Of a DNA stretch of 64,000 bases, positions 20,637-30,137 are shown one piece after another. This stretch comes from Kiloniellaceae bacterium. Lineage in GTDB: Bacteria; Pseudomonadota; Alphaproteobacteria; Kiloniellales; J153. Each line of letters opens with the position of its first letter. The first letter of the stretch is position 1. A program made the translations under genes and the position numbers. Under the pieces are notes generated by a model. That model had not been told where the DNA came from. It saw nothing but the letters and a program-made list of their open reading frames with translations, and did no database searches. Location of the stretch: assembly GCA_021776095.1 (NCBI GenBank), contig JAJFGO010000003.1, forward strand, positions 165,226 through 229,225. Reading direction: 5' to 3'.

Positions 20637-23600
20637 CTATTCGGCAGGGTCGGGTAGCGGGCCCGGGCCGGGCCCGCCGGACAGTGTGCCGGAGGCCGCC
20701 TTGGCGGATCGCCGCGAAACGCGCCATGTGGCCAAATTGGCCCGCAACATGAGCGCGCTGGGGGTCACGACCAGCGTTAGCACAGTCGCGAAGCCGAGGC
20801 CGAAGACAATCGCGGTCGAGAGTTGGCGCCACCATTGTGTCGAAGGCGCGCCGATTAGAACTTCCCGTGTGATGAAGTCCACATTCATGCCCAGGACCAT
20901 GGGCATGAGCCCCAAGATCGTGGTGATGGTGGTCAAGAGCACTGGTCGCAAGCGCTGCGCGCCGGTCCGTAGGATGGCGTCCATGGGCGAGTCCGCTGAG
21001 TGCTTCAAGCGGTCGAAGGTGTCGATCAGCACGATGTTGTTGTTGACCACGATCCCGGCCAAGGCGATCACACCAATGCCCGACATGACGATACCGAAGG
21101 GTTGATCGATGACCAGGAGGCCGATCATGACGCCGATAGTCGACATGATGACCGCAGAGAGAATTAAGAACGCGCTGTAGAAACTGTTGAACTGCGTGAC
21201 CAGGATGATGGCCATCAGGAAAATCGCCACACCGAAGGCCTTAACCAAGAACTGTTGAGCCTGCTGTTGTTCTTCGTCTTCGCCTTTAAAGTTGATCGCG
21301 ATGCGCGGGTCGATCCGCTGATCGGATAGCCAAGCCCGGACTTCGCGCACCTTGTCGTCGGCCAGAAGGCCGGGTGCCACGTCTGCCTTTACGGTCATGG
21401 TGCGGCGGCCGTCGACCCGGCGCAGTAAGCTGACTTTGGGTTTCGCGGTGCGGGTGATGAAGTTGGAAATTGGCACCATGCCCATGTCCGTCTGCACTCG
21501 GATCCGATCCAACTGTTCGATGTTCCGGTTGACGGTAGGCAGGCGCGCGACGATATCGACTTCCTCGTTGGAACCGTCCGGGCGGTAATCGCCGAGCTTC
21601 ATGCCGTTGGTGATCATGCGCACGTAACTGCCGATCAGGGTCACGTCGGCGCCGAATTTTGCGGCTTGTGCCCGGTCGACCTGAACCTCCCACTCGATAC
21701 CCGGCACGGGGCGGCCGTCCTCGATATCCACGAAGCCACCGATCGCCTCCAGGGCGCCAGCCACACGTAGCGCGACCGGCTCGACAAGGTCGGGATAGTC
21801 AGAGCCGATCTCGACCTGCACCGGTTTGCCGACCGGCGGGCCCGACTCCTGCTTGCGCGGCTCGACGATTACACCGGCCAGCGCCGCAGTGCGCGCGCGA
21901 ATCTCAGCCAAAATCTCGTCGGCCGAGCGGCGCGCGTGCCAATCGGTAAACTCGAGCTGGATGGTCCCGATCAGGTCCTCGGGCTCATCCCGTTCGATTC
22001 CCGAGGAGGCCACGCTGGCGGCATAGATGGAGTGCAACTCTCCGTGTTCGCGTTGCAAATTGAGGATCTCGTTCTCGACTTGGCGCAACAGGGCGTCGCG
22101 CTCGTAAATCGAAAGGTTGCCGCGTGCGTGAACCTGCAGAGCGGCATTGTCGGGTTCGACCTCCGGGAAAAATTCAACCCCGCGGCCGTAGTTGGCATAG
22201 GTAAACTGCGCCACGATCAAAACGACGAAGGCACCGAGCAGAACCTTGGCCGGATGGTGCAGCGCCGCGCGCAAGACCCGCAGATAGCGGCCGGTGAAGC
22301 CGCCAATCTGATTGATGTCGCCGCTATCCCCCGCGGCCAGCGCTTTCATGGTCGCTGGATCGACCCCGCCGCCCGGTCGCCCGAAAACCGAACCCATGGT
22401 CGGGACAAAGACCAGCGCCATGATCAACGAGGCTGACAGGGTGGCAACCAACGTGATGGGCAGGTACTTCATGAACTCGCCGACTACGCCTGGCCAAAAC
22501 AGGAGCGGCATGAACGCGGCCAGAGTGGTCACGGTCGAGGCCGTGATCGGCCAGGCCATGCGCTTGCCGGCCATGGCATAGGCGGTGCGCCGGGGCTCGC
22601 CTTCCATCATCTTCCGGTCAGCGTATTCGGTCACCACAATGGCGCCGTCGACCAGCATGCCGACCGCCAGGATCAAACTGAACAGGACCACAATGTTGAC
22701 CGTGAAGCCGAGCCCGGCCAGAACCAAAATGCCGGCCAGGAAAGAACCCGGAATCGCGATCCCGACCAAACAGGCGGAGCGCAGGCCCAGGGCGCCGACG
22801 ACCACCACCATGACCAGCAGGATCGCGCTCATCACGTTGTTCTGCAGGTCGGTCAACATGGAGCGAATGTCGGTCGATTTGTCCTGGCTGTAGGTTACCG
22901 TAACCTCGGCCGGCCAATGCTGCCGCGTGCTCTCGACGACGGCGCGCACGTTCTCGATCGTCTCGATGATGTTTTCGCCGGTGCGCTTAGAGACCTCCAA
23001 GGCGATGGCCGGTTTGCCATTGATCCGGGCAAAGCCTTCCGGATCCTTGAAGGTCGGGCGCAGGGTCGCGACCTCGCGGACGCGCACCACGGCATCGCCG
23101 TTGACCTTAAGCGGCATGTCCAGGATGTCCCCGATGGATTCGAACAAGCCCGGCAGGCGAATTGCGAAGCGGCCTTGCCCGGTGTCGACCGCGCCAGCGG
23201 CCACCACGCGGTTGGAGCGGCCCACTGCGGTGACGATATCGTCCGCGTCTAAGCCATAGCTTTCCAAGACCAGCGGATCGATCACCAGTTCCACCACCTC
23301 GTCGCGGTCGCCGGCGATTTGGGCACTCAGCACGCTCGGCAAGGCTTCGATCTCGTCCCCAAGATCACGGGAAAGACGCAACAGGCTGCGCTCCGGCACG
23401 TCGCCGGACAGGGTGACGACCAGGACCGGGAAGAGGCTTAGGTTGATCTCGTGCACCGTGGGCTCGTCGCTGTCGTCCGGCAACTCGGGCTCGGCGATAT
23501 CGACCTTCTCGCGCACGTCGGCGAGCGCCTGATCGGCGTTGAAGCCGGCCTCGAACTCGAGCACCACGTTCGCGCCGCCAAGAAAGGCGGTCGAGCGCAT

Positions 23601-23840
23601 TTCCTTGATTCCCTCGATACCGCGCAGCTCCTGCTCCATGGGTCTGATGAGCAGGCGCTCCGCGTCGCCAGGCGAAATCCCCTCGTGGGACATGTTCACG
23701 TAGAGCACCGGGATCTGAATGTCCGGGTCTGCCTCCTTGGGCACGGTGACGTAGGCATAGCTGCCTGCCACCAGGATTAGCAGAAGGCTGGCGATGACTG
23801 TTCTGGATCGCCCGATGGCGGCATCGATAATGGCGTTCAC
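20637..23840 (-). CDS. RND efflux transporter permease (HAE1/AcrB superfamily)
   Basis: 1067 aa; MNAIIDAAIGRSRTVIASLLLILVAGSYAYVTVPKEADPDIQIPVLYV...GIVVNNNIVLID...TTITTILGLMP. Confidence 0.97.
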   Translation of the reverse strand: MNAIIDAAIGRSRTVIASLLLILVAGSYAYVTVPKEADPDIQIPVLYVNMSHEGISPGDAERLLIRPMEQELRGIEGIKEMRSTAFLGGANVVLEFEAGFNADQALADVREKVDIAEPELPDDSDEPTVHEINLSLFPVLVVTLSGDVPERSLLRLSRDLGDEIEALPSVLSAQIAGDRDEVVELVIDPLVLESYGLDADDIVTAVGRSNRVVAAGAVDTGQGRFAIRLPGLFESIGDILDMPLKVNGDAVVRVREVATLRPTFKDPEGFARINGKPAIALEVSKRTGENIIETIENVRAVVESTRQHWPAEVTVTYSQDKSTDIRSMLTDLQNNVMSAILLVMVVVVGALGLRSACLVGIAIPGSFLAGILVLAGLGFTVNIVVLFSLILAVGMLVDGAIVVTEYADRKMMEGEPRRTAYAMAGKRMAWPITASTVTTLAAFMPLLFWPGVVGEFMKYLPITLVATLSASLIMALVFVPTMGSVFGRPGGGVDPATMKALAAGDSGDINQIGGFTGRYLRVLRAALHHPAKVLLGAFVVLIVAQFTYANYGRGVEFFPEVEPDNAALQVHARGNLSIYERDALLRQVENEILNLQREHGELHSIYAASVASSGIERDEPEDLIGTIQLEFTDWHARRSADEILAEIRARTAALAGVIVEPRKQESGPPVGKPVQVEIGSDYPDLVEPVALRVAGALEAIGGFVDIEDGRPVPGIEWEVQVDRAQAAKFGADVTLIGSYVRMITNGMKLGDYRPDGSNEEVDIVARLPTVNRNIEQLDRIRVQTDMGMVPISNFITRTAKPKVSLLRRVDGRRTMTVKADVAPGLLADDKVREVRAWLSDQRIDPRIAINFKGEDEEQQQAQQFLVKAFGVAIFLMAIILVTQFNSFYSAFLILSAVIMSTIGVMIGLLVIDQPFGIVMSGIGVIALAGIVVNNNIVLIDTFDRLKHSADSPMDAILRTGAQRLRPVLLTTITTILGLMPMVLGMNVDFITREVLIGAPSTQWWRQLSTAIVFGLGFATVLTLVVTPSALMLRANLATWRVSRRSAKAASGTLSGGPGPGPLPDPAE

Positions 23841-24976
23841 GAGGCATCGTCCCGGGGCACGCTGGCAGTATTTGCATCCCCGTCAACCCGGCCAAAGGGT
23901 TTCAGTGTCGCATCGTCGATCGGCCGCACCTTCTGCCCGTCGGAGATAAACTCCTGGCCAACGGTAATCAGGACCACGCGTTGCGGCAGGCCGGCGACCC
24001 AAACCCCGGTCGGTTCCTCGTCCATGACCTGGACCGGCATGAAGGTCACCGTGTTATCCGGGGTCAGGGTCTTGACCCCGACCTTGCCGGAATCATCCAG
24101 GGCCAATACCGCGGGCGAGAGGCGGTGCGCGACGATTTGCTGTAATGGCAGGCTGACCTCGGCGCTGAGGCCGTCCGACATACGCCCCTCGGGATTGGCC
24201 ACCTCGACCTCGACCCGGAAAGTTCGGGTCGCGTCGTCGGCTTCGGCGGAGACGTACGAGACAATTCCTTCCACCGTCTGCCCGGTAATCAGGCGGGCGG
24301 TCGCCAGCGCGCCCAAGGTCAGGCGGCCGGCGTCGCGCTCGTTGACGTGGACCACGATCAGCAGGGGATCGAGGTCGATCAGGCGGGCGATCGGATCGCC
24401 CATTTCCACGAAGTCGCCGATCTCCACATTGCGGTCGACAATCAGTCCGTCGAAGGGCGCCAGTATAGCCATGTGGTTCAGGCTCATTTGGGCCGTCTTC
24501 ACCGCCGCCACGGCCGCGTCCAGCGCGGCCCGGGCGCCCGCCACTTGGGTTTCGGCCCGATAGCCCTTTTTGTTCAGGCGCTTGGCGGCATCGTATTCTA
24601 TTCGACGTTGTTCGCGAAGGGACTTGGCCTCGGCCAGGCGCGCCGGTCGCTCATCGGCCGCGAGCCGAGCCAAGACCGAGCCCGCTGCAACTGATTCGCC
24701 CTTTTCGGCATTTAACTCCACGATGCGGCCATGGGTTTCCGACTTGATATTGACTTTCCGGTCGGCCTTGGTCTTGCCGTGCAGCGCGATCTTTGCCGTG
24801 CGCATCTGGGCATTGTGAACCCGTACCCGGACGCTGGGCATGACCTCACTCGCCGCCAAATCGGCCGGCGGCTTTTCGTTCGCCTTGGGCCGGTCGGCGC
24901 CGCCCAACTGGCCGGATCCGATCCAGGCAATAGCCCCGATGGCCAGCGTGGCCGCGATTACGAAAGAGCGCTTCAT
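23837..24976 (-). CDS. RND efflux periplasmic adaptor (membrane fusion protein)
   Basis: LHGKTKADRKVNIKSETHGRIVELNAEKGESVAAGSVLARLAADERPARLAEA...ILAPFDGLIVDRNVEIGDFV; overlaps permease start. Confidence 0.96.
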   Translation of the reverse strand: MKRSFVIAATLAIGAIAWIGSGQLGGADRPKANEKPPADLAASEVMPSVRVRVHNAQMRTAKIALHGKTKADRKVNIKSETHGRIVELNAEKGESVAAGSVLARLAADERPARLAEAKSLREQRRIEYDAAKRLNKKGYRAETQVAGARAALDAAVAAVKTAQMSLNHMAILAPFDGLIVDRNVEIGDFVEMGDPIARLIDLDPLLIVVHVNERDAGRLTLGALATARLITGQTVEGIVSYVSAEADDATRTFRVEVEVANPEGRMSDGLSAEVSLPLQQIVAHRLSPAVLALDDSGKVGVKTLTPDNTVTFMPVQVMDEEPTGVWVAGLPQRVVLITVGQEFISDGQKVRPIDDATLKPFGRVDGDANTASVPRDDAS

Positions 24977-25043
24977 GCTACCGACGTCTAATCCAATTGA
25001 GTTACAGGTTGTACGGGGCCCGGGACCGTTAGGTCCCCAGAGA

Positions 25044-25586
25044 TTATTCGGCGACCATACGGCCGCTGGCCGAGACTTCGTCGTGCAGGCGGTCGCGGTG
25101 CGCGCTTAGATAGTCGGCCGCAGCCTGGTAAACGGCGAGGCCGAGGCCATGCACGAAGACTTCACCCGCTCGCCCGTTCTCATAGCTGCAGGCCTCCATG
25201 CGCTGCAGGCATTCCCGGTACCAAGCGATCCGCCGGTCGATCAGGGCGGCCAGGCGGGACGCCGGCAGGAGATGGGCGAAGAATAGGATGAACAGGAAGT
25301 CTGAGCGCACCTTGTCCTCGCCGGGGGGTGCTATCAAGGCCTCGAAGAAGGCCGAGCGGCCCCGTTCCGTAATCGAGAACACCTTTTTGTCCGGGCGCTT
25401 CTCCTGGGCCATCTCGGTACCCTGAACCATTCCGGCCTCGCTCAGGGCGGCCAGGGCCGGGTAGATCGCGCCGAAACTGGCCACATGGATATGCCCAAAG
25501 GGTCCCTCTTCGAAGGCCTTCTTGATCTCGTATCCAGTGGCGTCGCCCCGACTCAAAACGCCGAGGCATAGGGTCTTGATGTCCAT
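25044..25586 (-). CDS. PadR family transcriptional regulator
   Basis: MDIKTLCLGVLSRGDATGYEIKKAFEEGPFGHIHVASFGAIYPALAALSEAGMVQ; PadR wHTH. Confidence 0.95.
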   Translation of the reverse strand: MDIKTLCLGVLSRGDATGYEIKKAFEEGPFGHIHVASFGAIYPALAALSEAGMVQGTEMAQEKRPDKKVFSITERGRSAFFEALIAPPGEDKVRSDFLFILFFAHLLPASRLAALIDRRIAWYRECLQRMEACSYENGRAGEVFVHGLGLAVYQAAADYLSAHRDRLHDEVSASGRMVAE

Positions 25587-25652
25587 GGCAGGTCACGATC
25601 CAGCGAAATTTATCTCATGATTCAATATATCACAGTGGCATAAGATTACACG

Positions 25653-25675
25653 GCATATATCCGTTCGATATATGC
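25653..25675. promoter_or_regulatory. Perfect inverted repeat, candidate PadR operator upstream of padR-MFP-RND operon
   Basis: GCATATATC-CGTTC-GATATATGC: 9-bp perfect arms, 5-bp spacer, AT-rich, 67 bp upstream of padR start. Confidence 0.6.
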
Positions 25676-25831
25676 AAGGCAGCCCGCCATCGCGCGCATG
25701 GCTGGCCGGGCAATGGCCGTCCGGGTTCGAATTTCATCTAGGATTTAGTAGAAAAACGACTTAAAAACAAATAGTTGTACCATTTTCCTAACACCTGTAT
25801 TCTGTGCCCGCGATACGCTGTGGGAGGTTCC

Positions 25832-26227
25832 ATGAGTTCGATCAATAGTGTGGCTTTGTCCGGCCTCTTGGCGCAGAGCAAACGCCTCGAGGTTTCGGCT
25901 AGCAATGTGGCCAACTTGCGCAGCACCGGAGTTAAGCCCGGGGCTCAGCCCCAACCGGGCGAGTTCGTGCCGCATCAGGTAGCGCTGAAGTCACGCGCCG
26001 GTGGCGGCGTGGAGGCGGTCGCGGTGCCGGTGAACCCGCCCTCGGTGCCGGCCTTCGAGCCCGGCGCGCCGGACGCAGACGCCAATGGGCTCGTGGCCCG
26101 GCCGAACGTCCAGTTAGAACGCGAAGTGGTCAACCAACTCGACGCGCGGCGTAACTTTCAGGCCAATCTGAAAGTAATCGAGACCCAGGATCGCCTGCTC
26201 GGCGACCTGCTGGATATCATTTCCTAG
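25832..26227 (+). CDS. Flagellar basal-body rod FlgC-like protein (orphan)
   Basis: MSSINSVALSGLLAQSKRLEVSASNVANLRSTG ... REVVNQLDARRNFQANLKVIETQDRLLGDLLDIIS; N- and C-terminal rod-protein motifs. Confidence 0.8.
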   Translation: MSSINSVALSGLLAQSKRLEVSASNVANLRSTGVKPGAQPQPGEFVPHQVALKSRAGGGVEAVAVPVNPPSVPAFEPGAPDADANGLVARPNVQLEREVVNQLDARRNFQANLKVIETQDRLLGDLLDIIS

Positions 26228-26236
26228 AAAATCGCC

Positions 26237-26899
26237 TTAGCGCCGGAGGATGCCGTCAGCGAGGTCTTGGCGGTTCTCCCAACCGCTGCGCAGGAGCTCC
26301 GGGTCGAGGTGCTCTTCCTCGGGCCAGCCGATGCAGAGATAGGCAACGAGCGACCAATCCTCGGGAACATCCAGAGTTTTGCTTAGCGCCTCGGGATCGA
26401 GGATCGACACCCACCCCACCCCAATGCCGCGCGCCCGTGCCGCGAGCCACAGCGTGTGGACCGCGGTGACCACCGAATAGCGCAAGGTCTCTGGCATGGT
26501 CCGGCGGCCGAGGCCGTGGCCGACGTGCGTACCCTCTTCGCAAAAGACCGCAATCTGAACCGGCGCGTCCTCGAGGCCGGAAAGCTTCAGCCCGGCATAC
26601 AGCTTGGCCCGAGCGCCGCGCTGCTCGGCCAGGGCTTCGGCGTTGCAACGCGCGAAGTTTTCGCGCACCGCGGCCCGGCGGGCGGCATCCTCCACCAAAA
26701 CGAAACGCCAGGGCTGACTGTAACCGACAGAAGGGGCCAGGGCGGCAAGCGCGAGCAAATCCGCCACTGTGGCGTCGGGCAGGGGTGACCGCCGGAACCG
26801 CCGTACATCCCGGCGCCATAGAAACAGCGCGTGCAGCGTATCCTGAAACTTCTGGTCGAAGTCAGGCACCATCTCGCCATGTTGCGCCGGCAAGGTCAT
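26237..26899 (-). CDS. bluB: Nitroreductase-fold protein, probable 5,6-dimethylbenzimidazole synthase
   Basis: RRDVRRFRRSPLP...APSVGYSQPWRFVLVED...LKLSGLEDAPVQIAVFCEEGTHVGHGLGRRTMPETLRYSVVTAVHTLWLAARARGIGVGWVSILDPEAL; BluB-like. Confidence 0.85.
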   Translation of the reverse strand: MTLPAQHGEMVPDFDQKFQDTLHALFLWRRDVRRFRRSPLPDATVADLLALAALAPSVGYSQPWRFVLVEDAARRAAVRENFARCNAEALAEQRGARAKLYAGLKLSGLEDAPVQIAVFCEEGTHVGHGLGRRTMPETLRYSVVTAVHTLWLAARARGIGVGWVSILDPEALSKTLDVPEDWSLVAYLCIGWPEEEHLDPELLRSGWENRQDLADGILRR

Positions 26900-26975
26900 G
26901 TCGCCATTTGGCCCAGAGTCAGGGTGGCTGACAAGGGTGTGTCGCTAGCGCGCGCCGGCAATATGCACAGTCGAA

Positions 26976-28442
26976 TCAGCCCACCTGGCGGCTTTTCGGC
27001 AGAAGGATAGTTGCGCGCAGGCCGCCGCCGGCCCGATTGCTCAGGGCGATGTCGCCGCCGTGGCCGCGGAAGATGGAACGCGCGATGGCCAGGCCCAGGC
27101 CCGTGCCGCCGGTTTCCCGGCTACGCGAAACCTCCAGGCGCAGAAATGGCTCGAAGACCCGCTCCAGATCGGCCTCTGGGATCCCGGGGCCGTCGTCGTC
27201 CACCGTGATCTCGTAAGATTGGCCGAGATCGGCCAGGGCGACCCGCGCCCGCGCGCCGTAGGCTAGCGCGTTCGCGATCACGTTGTTCAGCGCGCGCTTC
27301 AAGGCGACCGGTCGGCATTGGTACGGCGCCTTGCCGGATTCGGCGAGTGCCACGTCCTGGCCGCCGTCGGCCAAATCGTCGCACAGGCTGGCGATCAAGG
27401 CCTGCAACTCGACCGGCCGGGAGTCCTCGCGCGCGGCGTCTTCGCGCACGAACGCCAGTACCGCCTCGACCATTTCCTGCATCTCGGCCAAGGTTTCGAG
27501 AATCTTCTCGCGCACCTCGGGGTCCTCGACGAACTCGGCGCGCAGGCGCAGGCTGGTGATCGGCGTACGCAGATCATGACTAATCGCGGCCAGCATGCGG
27601 GTGCGGTCGCGCACGAAACGGTGCAGGCGCTCGACCATTTCGTTGAAGGCTTGAGTCGTTTGGCGCACGTCGTCCGGTCCCTCGTCGGGCAGGGGCGGCA
27701 CATCCTCGCCCCGGCCCAGGCGTTCCGCCGCGCCGGCTAGGGCCCGCATGGGCCGGGTGATACGCCGAACGGATAAGACGACGATCAGCGTTACCGCGAC
27801 CGCCATGAGGCCTAGCCAGGTCAGAGTGTGCCAGGCCCAAGCAGGTGCGGGTGGCGGCAGCAGGGTTGCGGCATTGAGCCAGCGGCCATCTTGCAGTTGC
27901 ACGGCGATGGTCAAGCTCAAGGGGAACCGGCGGCGATGATCGCGCCACTCCGGTTCGCCATGTCGTTCGCCGAATTCGTTCTCCTCATCGTCGTCGTGAC
28001 CGTCGTCGTCGCGATGCTCATGGTGCCACCACCGGGGCATTCCTTCCTGGCGTTTGACGGCGTAACGGAACGAGGGGTTGTCCACCTCTACCAGCACCTC
28101 CCGGGCACCAGTGCCGCGCAACCTGTCCGCCAAACGGGCCCGCAAGGGGTTGTTACGATGCGCCGTATCCTCCGGGTCGACCGCGCTCGCCCCGGCCAGC
28201 CAATAGCGCAGGCGCGGGCCGCTGGCGGTTTCAATGAGGCGACGGCTCAATTCCGGCGGGGTTTCGCCGAGTAGCCGGACCATGGAAACGGTGCGCGACA
28301 GAACCTGCGCCCGGTCGGCGGCGCGCACGGCGTGACGCCGCTCGTCGAGGAACAGATACAGACTGATCGCCTGAACCGCGACGAGAGCCAGCAGCAGCAG
28401 CGCGATGGTCTGCCCGGCCAGGCTGCGGGGCCAGGGGCGCAT
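26976..28442 (-). CDS. Two-component sensor histidine kinase (HAMP, HisKA, HATPase) with acidic/His-rich periplasmic insertion
   Basis: MRPWPRSLAGQTIALLLLALVAVQAISLYLF...AAISHDLRTPITSLRLRAEF...NNVIANALAYG...GTGLGLAIARSIFRGHGGDI; start overlaps RR stop. Confidence 0.95.
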   Translation of the reverse strand: MRPWPRSLAGQTIALLLLALVAVQAISLYLFLDERRHAVRAADRAQVLSRTVSMVRLLGETPPELSRRLIETASGPRLRYWLAGASAVDPEDTAHRNNPLRARLADRLRGTGAREVLVEVDNPSFRYAVKRQEGMPRWWHHEHRDDDGHDDDEENEFGERHGEPEWRDHRRRFPLSLTIAVQLQDGRWLNAATLLPPPAPAWAWHTLTWLGLMAVAVTLIVVLSVRRITRPMRALAGAAERLGRGEDVPPLPDEGPDDVRQTTQAFNEMVERLHRFVRDRTRMLAAISHDLRTPITSLRLRAEFVEDPEVREKILETLAEMQEMVEAVLAFVREDAAREDSRPVELQALIASLCDDLADGGQDVALAESGKAPYQCRPVALKRALNNVIANALAYGARARVALADLGQSYEITVDDDGPGIPEADLERVFEPFLRLEVSRSRETGGTGLGLAIARSIFRGHGGDIALSNRAGGGLRATILLPKSRQVG

Positions 28443-29170
28443 CACAAACGCTCTACCTGGGCCGCGAAGCTGTAGCCGCCACCCCAAACGGTTTGGATCA
28501 GGGTCGGGTTCTTTGGGTCGTCCTCGATCTTGCGGCGAAGCCGGCTGACCTGATTGTCGATGCTGCGGTCGAACATCTTGGCCGCGCGGCCCTGGGTCAG
28601 GTCCAGCAACTGGTCGCGCGACAGCACCATGCGGGGATGATCGAGAAACGTGGCAAGCAGGCGCGCTTCGGCCGTGCTCAACGGCACCGCAGTGCCGGCC
28701 CGGTCCAGCAATTCGCGCCGGTTGGGGTCGAAAGTCCAACGGTCGAATCGGAGGCGCTGCGGTCCGCCGGCAGTACGCTGGCGTGGCAGGCTCTGGGTGC
28801 GCCGCAGTACAGCCTTGATCCGGGCCAGCAGTTCGCGCGGATTGAAGGGTTTGGTCAGGTAATCGTCGGCGCCGATCTCCAGCCCGACCACGCGGTCGGT
28901 TTCCTCGGCCATGGCGGTCAGGAGAATCACCGGCACGTCAGTGGTCTCACGCAGATGGCGGCACAGGCTGAGGCCGTCTTCGCCGGGCATCATGATGTCG
29001 AGCACCACCAGGTCGATGGCACTGGCCTTCAACGCCTGCCGCATGGTTGCGCCGCCATCTGCGGCGGTCACCCGAAGGCCGTGCTTGGTCAAATACTTGG
29101 CCACCAAGTCGCGGATATCGCGATGGTCGTCGACCACCAGGACGTGGGGCGTTCGCTCCATGTCGCTCAT
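28442..29170 (-). CDS. OmpR-family response regulator
   Basis: HVLVVDDHRDIRDLVAKYLTKHGLRV...LVVLDIMMPGEDGLSLCRHLRE...DNQVSRLRRKIEDDPKNPTLIQTVWGGGYSF. Confidence 0.97.
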   Translation of the reverse strand: MSDMERTPHVLVVDDHRDIRDLVAKYLTKHGLRVTAADGGATMRQALKASAIDLVVLDIMMPGEDGLSLCRHLRETTDVPVILLTAMAEETDRVVGLEIGADDYLTKPFNPRELLARIKAVLRRTQSLPRQRTAGGPQRLRFDRWTFDPNRRELLDRAGTAVPLSTAEARLLATFLDHPRMVLSRDQLLDLTQGRAAKMFDRSIDNQVSRLRRKIEDDPKNPTLIQTVWGGGYSFAAQVERL

Positions 29171-29362
29171 CCAAGTTCCGTTTCTTCCTAACTGGGAATA
29201 TGTGCCCCTGGCGGGCCTTGGGGGACAAAACTTTGTATCGAATTGTATCACCTGGGGCCCTTGCGACGATCCGCGACCAAATGGCCCGGTGCCTGGCATA
29301 CAAATGCGACAACCGGGCCCCAGTTTATCAGGCATCACGAACTACATTGAAACGAGGACAAG

Positions 29363-29905
29363 ATGAGAACCAGAACCAAGGTCACGATCGTCGCCAGCGC
29401 CGCTGTTCTCCTGGCCAGTCTCGGTGTCGCCGGCATTAGCCACGCCAGCGGCTCCGGCTGGAATTACCACGGTAAGGGATATCACGACGGCGAACGCCAT
29501 GGCCGGCATGGCATGAGCGGCAAAGAAGGCAGGCGCGGCCATCACGGCGGCCGACATCTGATGAGTATGTTCAACGACTTCGACGCGGATGGCGACGGCA
29601 AGCTGACCCAGGCCGAGATCGACGACGCGCGCCGGGGGCAGCTGTCCCGCTTCGATACCGACGGCAACGGCATGCTGAGTCTGCAGGAATACGAGGCCCT
29701 GTGGCTCGATGCCATGCGCGAGCGCATGGTCGACCGCTTTCAGAACCTGGACGCCGACGGCGATGCCACCATCACTACGGCCGAATTCGCCGAGCCCTTT
29801 GCCCGTGCCGTCCGTTTCATGGACCGAAACGACGATGGCGCCATCAGCCGTGACGATATGGGCCGCCACAAGCGTATGCGAGATCGTAACGACGACGACG
29901 ACTAA
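29363..29905 (+). CDS. EF-hand domain exported protein, His/Gly-rich N-terminal region
   Basis: Signal peptide; HGKGYHDGERHGRHGMSGKEGRRGHHGGRH; DADGDGKLTQAE, DTDGNGMLSLQE, DADGDATITTAE, DRNDDGAISRDD EF-hand loops. Confidence 0.95.
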   Translation: MRTRTKVTIVASAAVLLASLGVAGISHASGSGWNYHGKGYHDGERHGRHGMSGKEGRRGHHGGRHLMSMFNDFDADGDGKLTQAEIDDARRGQLSRFDTDGNGMLSLQEYEALWLDAMRERMVDRFQNLDADGDATITTAEFAEPFARAVRFMDRNDDGAISRDDMGRHKRMRDRNDDDD

Positions 29906-29950
29906 GTCCGGCGCTGGACCTGAAATCTGGGGCCAGATCCGACCCAGGAG

Positions 29951-29984
29951 GCCGCCTTTCCCGCTGCAGATCGGGAAAGGCGGC
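29951..29984 (+). terminator. Strong stem-loop, likely intrinsic terminator after the EF-hand gene
   Basis: GCCGCCTTTCCCG-ctgcagat-CGGGAAAGGCGGC, 13-bp perfect stem, followed by ttcagttt and an AT-rich tract. Confidence 0.85.
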
Positions 29985-30137
29985 TTCAGTTTAATCTATA
30001 TATTATAAATAATTATAGGTATTTTCTTAAGTGTTTTCGAGCAAAGATTAACGGCAGATTAGAGTTTGCCCGCTATGCTCCAGATGCCTTGGAGGCGGCT
30101 TGGGCCGCCCCGTCCCTAGGAGCATGGAAACCCCGCC

